DNA of 64,000 bases from Isoetes taiwanensis (Eukaryota; Streptophyta; Lycopodiopsida; Isoetales; Isoetaceae), in assembly GCA_021234155.1 (NCBI GenBank), contig JAJEKV010000071.1, positions 624,001-688,000 of the forward strand. The letters run 5' to 3'. Every line of letters begins with the position of its first letter. Within the stretch, counting starts at the first letter, position 1. Position numbers and translations under genes: made by a program. The notes under the pieces are model-generated. The model was not told the origin of the DNA and did not search any database. It was given only the letters and a program-made list of their open reading frames with translations. This document shows, piece after piece, positions 56,815-64,000 of the stretch.

Positions 56815-57113
56815 ATCATCAATCAATTTTTACTTGTTCTTATTCTTTCTTCTTCTCTCGTTTTGCAATTTTTATAGAACTTAATAGAAATTTTCTTATA
56901 GAAATTTCCTTAGAATAGAATTTTCTATTCTATTCTATTTATAAAGCCTTTTTTATAAAACTTATAGATATTTTCTTATAGAAATTTTCTTATATAAACT
57001 TTCTTATATATATTTTCTTATATAAAAAATTCTTAATATAACTTTTATAGAAATTATATTCAACACCAACTTCTGAATTCTTCATTTTACCAACTCACAG
57101 TAGGTGCTCATAT
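56815..57113 (+). repeat. AT-rich repeat family R, copy 3, right part
   Basis: Continues R exactly where it stopped at 42,980 (ATCATCAATCAATTTTTACT, then CGTTTTGCAATTTTTATAGA as in copy 1). It again contains TTCTTATAGAAATTTTC units. It is cut at 57,113 by the next LINE. Confidence 0.8.
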
Positions 57114-58921
57114 CAGATTAGGGGCCTGATTTGGGTCTGTTTGATTTCGGCCACTCATAGTAGGGATGGGGAAGACAGATATAGTTCCAGCATCCAAGGT
57201 AGCGACAAAACGACGTGAGTCTATCACCAATTTGGTGATACGTGATCCTCCAGTTGCTGCGCAAAAAGAGGTGAATACTTTAGTTGAAAGTTCTTTGCCT
57301 TCAATGCTGGCTACTCTAGTGGTTCTCGAAGAAAGGGATTTTCCTCCCTTGCAAGGCGCTGCAAGTAAGGGAGCGGAAGTTAATGGGAACTTGCATCCAC
57401 CAGGTACAGATTCCAATCATAATGTAGTTCCTCAGCCTCAGGCAAATAATAGTATTTGGAAATCATTTGATTCGGTTACAAAAGTTTCATATCAAAGATT
57501 TAGCGATTGGCTTTGTAAGGATATATCTAGTGCATCTAGAAAGGCAAGGGTAGCAGCTGCTTTACAGGTATTGTCTGAAGGAAGTAAGGATGAGTTGTCG
57601 GCAATCTTGGACACATTAAAAGCCCGACAGATTCAACTGCAATAACAATTGCCTCCAGATGACATATTTTACCAGTCTGATTGTCAGAATGTGGTTCAAG
57701 CTTCTGGTATTCCTGTGGTTGAGGTGGACCATCAAGTTCATATTAAGTATGCTGAGAACTTATCTTCTTGTGCAGTTCTTGGGTATTTTACTGGTGGCTA
57801 TTTAAATTTTTCACGGTTCCGTATTTGGTTATCTCGGCTTCTAAGCCGCCTTCAACTTCCTCCTTTCCAGTCCATCAAGTTATTGGCAAAAAACTTTGTT
57901 CTCATTATGTTTGAAAGTAGTGATGCAGTGGACTCTTTGGTATCAAGAGGGATTGATCCACTTGGTGGGGAATATATAATGTACCAGTATTATTCTCCTG
58001 GCTTTACACCAGATACAGTTCGTGCATTAAGGATGCCTTGCTGGTTCTCATTACCTAATCTTTCTCCTGATCTAATGGCTCCTCAATTTCTAGTTGCAAT
58101 TGCAACGGGACTTGGGGTTCATATCTCACACTCCATCATGAGTGGTCCAAGGAGTTGTGTTTCTATGCTTGTGGACTCGCCTTTGCCAGATTGTGTAGTT
58201 GTGAAGAGCGGGCCTTGGTATAAGAAGTTGGATCTTAAGCTTCCGAATGGTCCGTAATTAGCCCGCTTGTTTTTCGATGAGGGGCTTTTGCTAGCTTTTC
58301 GCCGAGATACTCATGCATCTCAGGAATCTGTTCAACATCCTTCTCGGGTTCAAGCTCCCATTTGTTATTTCTTCATCTATTCATGATCAACCTTTGCCGC
58401 TTGTCTTGCATTCCTCGGCTATGGAAGATGTTCTACACACGGTCCAATGGTGTCGCCCTTAGTAACCGCAATCAACTGCAGCTATAGTTCCTACCACTCT
58501 CCCCGTTGTTGCTTCTCGCTTCTCATGTTTCGAAGTTGTTATGGCTGATGGTCCTAATCTTCAAAGGCGCTTAAAGAGTCATGGCAACCGGGCCGGGTTG
58601 GAAGAAGGCAAAATGAGGAAGAAGTCGGTTATGTCATCTCCGAGGCTATCTTGCCTCGTTCTATTCAAAGGGCATGATAACTTGGTGTCGCGTTGATGAT
58701 CATCCCGATGTTGCGTAACATGTTGATTGTGATGAGGCCATTAAACGCCTCAAGGTGGCACAAGGAGTATGATTATGTACTGTGTTTGGGTGGTTTTGCT
58801 TAGTGGACCATCCCGTCCTCTAGGTTTTGAGTCCCATGTCACAGGTCCCTTGTATGTATCTTGATATTCCTTGATAATAGATTGTCGTCCTTCAAAAAAA
58901 AAAAAAAGTAGGTCCTCATAT
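57099..58921 (+). mobile_element. Short LINE with ORF1 and 3' tail only, target duplication 15 bp
   Basis: AGTAGGTGCTCATAT (57099-57113) and AGTAGGTCCTCATAT (58907-58921) flank it with one mismatch. The 3' end is TTGATAATAGATTGTCGTCC, TTC and 14 A. The 5' end starts CAGATTAGGGGCCTGATTTG, 50 bp before the ATG, so it looks 5'-complete. ORF2 is absent: sequence goes from the end of ORF1 (58,257) through about 550 bp of decayed sequence to the 3' UTR. Insertion machinery must have come from a full-length relative. It lies in repeat R or in an adjoining LINE. Confidence 0.85.
57166..58257 (+). pseudogene. LINE ORF1 (DUF4283-like), one in-frame stop
   Basis: One frame is open for 363 codons except for TAA at 57643-57645. 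The start is MGKTDIVPASKVATKRRES. The N-terminal third is hydrophilic. The second part has FTGGYLNFSRFRIWLSRLLS, ESSDAVDSLVSRGIDPLGGE, SPGFTPDTVRALRMPCWFSL and PNLSPDLMAPQFLVAIATGL. This is the DUF4283 layout (V-x-F, then S-P-G-F-x-P, then P-x-W-x-x-L-P-N-L, then I-A-x-x-L-G). It ends CVVVKSGPWYKKLDLKLPNG. No zinc knuckle is visible. The stop lies in CAATAACAATTG, close to the leaky TMV-type context. Its good preservation compared with other LINEs here suggests a recent insertion. Confidence 0.8.
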
Positions 58922-59880
58922 ATCTTCAATCATGAGGCAAACTTTGGATGCTTGGAATGAGGTTTCCATAATGATTTCCATATTGTAAGAACTTAGATTG
59001 TTTCCATATTGTAAGTCAGAACTTTGATTTTTTCTGGCATCATAACTTGCACCCTAAGGAAGCAGGTTGTTTAGCCCTCAAGCATCTGAGGAAATACAAA
59101 GAATGGAGTTATGCAATTATTAATAACCTTTCTGACCCCAGGGATGGAGGCAATTGCATTACTTAACAACAACTTGTGACAAAAATTAGTGACTCTTACA
59201 CTAATAGAAAAAATTTTGATACAGTCATCAGGCAATAGTTGATTGGAGGGACTCTTTAGATCCTATGCCTTGGAGTTGTGATGGGAAAAAACAATACAAT
59301 GTATCCAGGATATACCAACTATTCCTTGAGCCCTCTGAGTTAAAACTGTTGTAGTTTGGGTCGCTCTAATAAGGTTACTGTTAAACTCATTGTTGATGGC
59401 TAGAAGGCTTATTGTGCGAAAAAATCCTTCTCTTCAGGTGGCTATTACTCAATCAGAATCTCTCCACCAATGAACGGACAGCTAAGTATAATCCAGCAAC
59501 TTTGAATCTTTGTCCAGTGGACAGCTTGCAAGACAAACTTGCATATTTTTCAATGTCTAGGAATAATTCCTTTCTGGTCTTGGGCTGCTAACCTTTGTGC
59601 TGCCACTACATTTTCTACCACTCAGGAATTCTTGGAGTTCCTAAGATCCCCTAATGCTTTTAGTGGCACCTTGAGGACCTTAGCTCTTTGATCCATATGG
59701 AAACACAAAAATTGAGTCTTTTATGACTCCCAGTCCTTCAGTTTAAATTGGCTTAGGGTATGCTTCCAATCCTTGCTGGTTGAAACTACTTTAGCTCATA
59801 AGAAACATAAGGGCTTAGCAAATGATACAAACTGAGACTCTCTTGGGAGTTATCATGGTCTGTATGCTTTTTTCAAATTG
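58922..59880 (+). mobile_element. LINE fragment, C-terminal connection region, plus strand
   Basis: Frames around 59,235-59,560 give VDWRDSLDPMPWSCDGKKQY followed by NVSRIYQLFLEPSEL, and then KILLFRWLLLNQNLSTNERT. This corresponds to the region of plant LINEs between RT and the zinc-finger tail. Many stops, and neither end is clear. Confidence 0.5.
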
Positions 59881-59921
59881 TCATTAATTGATGCTGATGG
59901 TGAAAAGGACAGAATTCGTGT

Positions 59922-60014
<93 letters not shown>

Positions 60015-60080
60015 GTTTCTTAACATCCATGGAGATCAAATTGGCCATGAGACCCAACAACAAAAGGGACAGAAAGCCCA
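59922..60080 (-). mobile_element. Retroposon 3' end with long (GATA)n tail, minus strand
   Basis: A perfect (GATA)n tract of about 23 units spans 59922-60014. Next to it, on the minus strand, stands GGGTCTCATGGCCAATTTGA then TCTCCATGGATGTTAAGAAA followed by CC and (TATC)n. This is the same terminal sequence as at 62.1 kb. The microsatellite is therefore the tail of a retroposed element. The Ile-Tyr-Leu-Ser open frame across it is an artefact. Confidence 0.75.
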
Positions 60081-60730
60081 AAGGTACAAAAAAAAGGATA
60101 ATGCTAATTATCTTGAATAATCTTGAAAGATAATATGCTATTTGAATTATCTAGGTATAGCCAATCCAAGGATTGGAAGGCCATTGATTTAGAATGATTG
60201 TTGCACCTCCTCTGTACACCGCTCTTTTCTTTTGAAGGCGGGCTGCCCTGCAGAGCTCGTCCTGACAATTACATAATTGAAGAGGGAAGAGGTCCTCCTC
60301 TATTGAAAAACTAGTACCCCTAAGATGGTTGCCATGCTGAAGAACATGTTGACGGCTGAGAGCATCTTGACACCGAACTAAAAGATGTCAAGGACAATCA
60401 GGTCTTGCCACTCCCATCCAAGTAGTAGAGACAACTTCACCAACGTTCACATGCATGATGTCATTGAAGAAATACAAAGCCTCATCCACATCTGAAAGGG
60501 CTTTAGTCTCTGCCTCTATAACCTCTATAATACGCAAGTTCAGAGACATTGAGGCAACTTGCTCCTATTCGCTAGCTTGTTGCAGATCCTGGTCCAATAA
60601 GGAATGTGGAGATATCTATACTTCCACCTCAACATGCTCCCTTTTCATATCTGCACTCTCTCCTTCACACAATACTTACGCTAGCGGTACCTCCGGCTCT
60701 AATGTCATGCTTGAAGCAAAGAGGAATGCG

Positions 60731-60782
60731 AGGAGGAGGAGGAGGAGGAGGAGGAGGAGGAGGAGGAGGAGGAGGAGGAGAG
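60731..60782. repeat. (GAG)n microsatellite
   Basis: About 17 perfect trinucleotide units. The poly-Arg and poly-Gly frames across it have no other support. Confidence 0.95.
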
Positions 60783-61205
60783 GTTGTTTATGAAGGAAAA
60801 TATTATGTGAGCTATTAAATTCAATGGTGTTAAGGCATGGTGTTGGAACAGAAATAGAAATGCAAGGTGCAATGATTTTTAAATATTACAACAAATTCAA
60901 TTGTAGCAAGCCCTTAATGGCATATTAAATTAGTAAGGAGGCTTTATTATGTAGATGCTCAGTTATGCACATGTTGATTAGAACTTATAAGCTAAGCAAC
61001 ATGTTCCTTAGAACGATATAAACTTATTTTCAGAAAAAAAAAAATAAGGGAATTAAGGGCCTAAATTCTTTGCATCATAGTTGTACATGATGTGATGTAA
61101 TTTGGCCTCATAGATCCAAGCAACCTCCCAAGACATTTAATACAATCTCTCTTTATTATTATTTTAAACATTCAAAAACATCGAATCTAATAAGGTTTGC
61201 AAATG

Positions 61206-61440
61206 TTTTTCAATTTTTTTTTTTTTAAATTTCAATAAAGAATAGAAGGTTTTTATGCATGAACCATTGACAAAGCTCACAAAGCTAAAAGAGAAGTTTT
61301 TCTTTGGCTTTGGAAAAGTTCTTATGGAAGCTCCCGCTTCTGGAAATACAAAAATCCAATGATAAACGGAAGGCATTATGGACCCTAGAGCCAGAAAGGG
61401 ATATGCGAGAGCTACATGAAAAGAGACAAATTGCATTTAA
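61206..61440 (-). mobile_element. Probable retroposon 3' fragment, minus strand
   Basis: A run of 14-15 T at about 61,208-61,226 is the tail of minus-strand sequence ending CTTCTATTCTTTATTGAAAT. The adjoining frame (61436-61164) includes VYHWIFVFPEAGASIRTF but has no recognised motif. Confidence 0.4.
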
Positions 61441-61479
61441 AAGGAAACAAGAAGCACAAAGGCAAAAATAGAGGATTAG

Positions 61480-62207
61480 GCTACCTCAGCGTTTGAAACG
61501 ATGTTGGAAAGAGCATTGCACTACATGGTTTGCCCGTTGGGCTGTGCAACCAGAGCACTGCCTGATGCTTGCCAGTTCTGATCCTGAGCTTTTGCAACAA
61601 TATCTTAATGGTCGTTTTTCTCAAAAGATATGGGACGCAGTTACTTTGGCCCAAGTGAAAACTGATCATTATCATGCACATATAAATCCCACTTTGGCAC
61701 CGTGGCCCCAAGCTTATTTGCTTGCTTCATTGTCCAGAACAAGCTTGTAGCTATTGCATCAATTCGCACGGGGTCCCACAAAGCTACTCTGGATTGAGAG
61801 ATGGTAGATGGGAGCGGCCGCAATTGCCGTGGAGAAGCGAGACTATGTGCATGTTGCGATTCATGTGTTATTGAAGATGAAAGCCACACTTTTCCTCGAA
61901 GTTGCCCCGCTTTTGAGATAGTCGGAATCATTTTTCGACCTTAGCATTCCATTCCACGCTTCCACAACTTCTCAGCGCACCATCTGTGCATGACTTGGCA
62001 TTATACATACTTGAGGTTCTAGATAAACGTCTTCAATTACTGAGCTCTCAGTAGTCATTATCTAAGCTTGTCTAGTATCATCATTACTGCAAAGGTTTTT
62101 CCCTTGAAAACCTTTCGAGGCAGGGGTTTTTAATGTACTAGCCCATTGTATGGGTCCCATGACCTATTGGTCTCCGTGGACGTTAAAAAAACTATTCTAT
62201 TCTATTC
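61480..62207 (+). mobile_element. LINE fragment (EDESH-tail clade) with (TATTC)n tail
   Basis: An 85-codon frame at 61493-61750 has HCTTWFARWAVQPEHCLML and FSQKIWDAVTLAQVKTDHY. After a shift, CDSCVIEDESHTFPRSCPAF (61,855-61,914) gives a Cys/His tail like the one of the GC-rich LINE (IEDESHTF shared). The 3' end at 62,141-62,207 reads TATGGGTCCCATGACC, TATTGGTCTCCGTGGACGTT, A-run and (TATTC)n. It is 5'-truncated. Confidence 0.75.
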
Positions 62208-62679
62208 TATGCTGCGAGCAGGAAGTGTCTATGGCAGCATCCATTGGAATATCGAACTGCCTGAAATTAAGTAGTATAGAGCACTAATCTGAAGAAAGTG
62301 TTTCCCCAAATCTTCACAACAAAAATCATTCATGTGGGTTGGGCAGCCGAATGCAGCAAGCACCACATTTAAAGCCTTATGGCTTTATCCAGTGTTGCAT
62401 CAGTTTGTGGTGGAAAAAGCAGTGATTGAAGAAGTTGCAACAAATGTCAATTTCAAATCTTACATGCTCCCATCCTTCACCTGGCATTCTTCATCCTTTT
62501 CCTGGAGAAGTTCTTGCTTTTTTGGCTTCATCTTTTTTACGATAAAAGCTATACTATAAAACTAGGAAAAAGGCACATCAAAGCTTACAGCCATTTCATG
62601 TCATTTGTTGATAAGTTTGGAAGTGGATTTTCTTTGACTACAAAGAAAACAATGATTTTGAAACAAAATCAAAATGGAA

Positions 62680-62740
62680 GATCAAAAAATTTTGGACGAT
62701 AAAAACTCTATTCTATTTTATTCTATCTATTTATGATGGT
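62680..62740 (+). other. Possible further retroposon end with (CTATT) tail
   Basis: TTTTGGACGATAAAAACTC is followed by TATTCTATTTTATTCTATCT, similar to the ends at 28.35 and 62.18 kb but without the upstream GGGTCCCAT box. Confidence 0.35.
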
Positions 62741-62799
62741 TTTCAATTCCAATAACATTTCTTTGTTGAGAGAATAGACATAGATGTTTGACAACGGGT

Positions 62800-62985
62800 T
62801 CAACGCCTCGTTGTGAAAGTGGCCATGCAATGTAAAGTTGGTGGGGGAAGGACCCACTTCAGCAATGTAAAGTGGTGGGGGCAGGACCCATCTGGGTGTG
62901 TTGTACAGTGTCACATGTCCGATAGGACGCTGCCTTGTGGCGTGACGTTAAAATTTCTTCTTCTTCTTCTTCTTCTTCTATATTT
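62800..62985 (+). mobile_element. Retroposon end with (TTC)n tail and internal duplication
   Basis: GCAATGTAAAGTTGGTGGGG and GCAATGTAAAGTGGTGGGGG are two copies of a 45-50 bp unit. Further on CCTTGTGGCGTGACGTTAAA leads to AATTTC(TTC)n. The GACGTTAAA + microsatellite pattern resembles the other retroposon ends here. It could be a short interspersed element, but I could not place pol III boxes with confidence. Confidence 0.45.
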
Positions 62986-62999
62986 ATTAGGAGTATCTT

Positions 63000-64000
63000 T
63001 TAAATTGACTGTCTTGATCAAGTTTGGAAAGCTTGAAATAAAGATTTACAAAGAAAAAGCTACTTTGTTATATTTCATAAATAAATTGCTTAATACCATG
63101 AGTAGTGATCATCCAACTTCGCAGAGGATGGTATCGTCCAACCTCATGGATACCTTGTGGCACTTGGTACAATGAAGAGGATGGTATTAATTGGCATACC
63201 AAGTGCATGTCGTCACGATGCTTTTAGATATAGATGTAAGTATGATTTTGATTCTGACACTTAATATGACCAAACTAGGTTTGCTGGAGCTAGTTCGCAA
63301 GCTGGAATTTATAATGCAAAACCTCTAATCAACCAATTTTTTGAAATGAATATGTAGCAAAATAACAGGGGGTTCCAGGGGAATTTGATATGGATGTAAA
63401 AATAACATTTTCTAAAACCATGTATAACAATCGAATAAGTTGTTATAAAAAAAAAATACAAATTTAAGATACAAAATAATCACACTTATAGCTCACTGGG
63501 TATATTGGTTAAAATAGTCTTAGGGTAATTTCCCACTCGCAATTAGGTTAGGTTAACTTAACCAGTTGGTTATCTCTTAACTTAATGGAAAGTAAGATGT
63601 GATTTCCCATTAAAGTCATTAAGTTAAGACTAACTTAAAGGATTGAGAAGATATGCATTCGCACTATACCAATTATGGACCACTTAGGTTAAGCTGATGA
63701 AATCAACTTAACCTAACCTTTATAATAAGCTTGTGCTTCACACTAGTAGTTGAGAAGTTTTGTTAGGTTAGAGATAAATGTGTTCATTTCTCACTTCAGT
63801 TAAAAGATACGGTTAAGTTAAATGGAGGATATGACTTTTTTTGTTGAGTTACTATTTTTGTGAATTCTTTGACTACCTAGTAAAATCTAGTAAAGTGGTT
63901 GACTCTCTAGTCAATGAGTTGACTTTTGGTTAACTTAGGCACTTTCCCGCCAATCAATTGACTTGTAGTCAACTCTCTCCATTTTAATACTGTCTAGGCG
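63000..64000. other. No gene; inverted GGTTAACTTAACC words
   Basis: Between about 63,540 and 63,930 the words AGGTTA, TTAACTTA and TAACCTAACC recur in both orientations, including the near-palindrome AGGTTAGGTTAACTTAACC (63,545) and AGGTTAAGCTGATGAAATCA + ACTTAACCTAACC (63,687). GTTGACT/AGTCAAC words cluster at the very end. This looks like one end of a repeat-rich element that continues outside the window. Confidence 0.4.

Larger units (their letters stand above)
42969..56826 (-). mobile_element. LINE D (minus strand) inserted in repeat R and split by an 11.3-kb element
   Basis: ATCATCAATCAA flanks the region at 42969-42980 and 56815-56826. The left flank is followed by 11 T, the poly(A) tail of a minus-strand LINE. 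Coding blocks: RT at 56.8-55.2 kb, C-terminal region down to about 54,903, then the missing zinc-finger end at 43,632-42,992. On either side the R repeat is continuous when the insertion is removed. The 5' end is truncated in the segment before RT (AIKAFVAAHYETFFKESPLP), as usual for LINEs. Confidence 0.8.

Noticed and set aside
59884-60081. Protein with Ile-Tyr-Leu-Ser repeats
   Set aside because: It is a translation of the (GATA)n microsatellite.
60455-60818. Arg-rich or Gly-rich protein
   Set aside because: The runs come from a (GAG)n microsatellite, and the upstream part has no motif.

Overview
This is nuclear DNA of a land plant with a large, repeat-rich genome. The evidence is plant-type L1-like LINEs with a DUF4283-like ORF1, a MuDR-type (MULE) transposase, an LTR element with a TGGCGCC primer-binding site, GT-AG introns and many MITEs and minisatellites. 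I cannot name the species. The odd mix of a GC-rich LINE clade and a D-N-x-x-x-E-N-K-N / G-H-T-H-D-D-I-D gene makes me lean weakly towards a gymnosperm or a seed-free plant. I see no intact ordinary cellular gene, no rRNA and no tRNA. Almost everything is a mobile element in some state of decay, often nested.

Layout. 1-4.25 kb: no gene, two small tandem repeats. 4.25-5.11 kb: non-autonomous MULE-like element with TIRs and a perfect 10-bp target duplication. 6.1-9.6 kb: plus-strand L1-like LINE. 11.7-12.0 kb: LINE 3' fragment. 12.4-17.4 kb: GC-rich plus-strand LINE of another clade. 19.9-28.2 kb: LTR element without recognisable gag-pol, with a 4.15-kb TIR element inside it. 28.2-33.3 kb: minus-strand LINE split by a retroposed insertion. 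35.0-37.3 kb: two LINE fragments. 37.5-39.2 kb: MULE transposase pseudogene. 39.2-42.98 and 56.8-57.1 kb: AT-rich repeat family 'R'. 42.98-56.81 kb: a minus-strand LINE inserted in R and itself split by an 11.3-kb TIR element. 57.1-58.9 kb: a short LINE with target duplications. 59-64 kb: LINE fragments, microsatellite-tailed retroposon ends and unassigned sequence.

The most interesting object is the TIR element at about 43,633-54,902 and its smaller relative at 20,647-24,796. They share their outer ends, and they contain every copy I saw in this window of a palindrome with core CTCGACTCGCGAGTCGAG. The large copy carries two divergent, decayed, intron-containing genes. One is a transposase-like gene with acidic motifs reminiscent of DUF7869 proteins. 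The other encodes a multi-block protein that ends in what looks like an FCP1/NIF-type HAD domain. Several palindromes lie in apparent introns. This looks like an undescribed DNA transposon family, or a transposon carrying a host gene.

Order of events that can be read from the nesting: repeat R, then LINE D into R, then the 11.3-kb TIR element into LINE D; separately the LTR element, then the small TIR element into it; LINE B, then a retroposed copy into it. Most coding blocks are broken by 1-2 base indels, so decay or uncorrected long-read errors must be told apart before functions are assigned.
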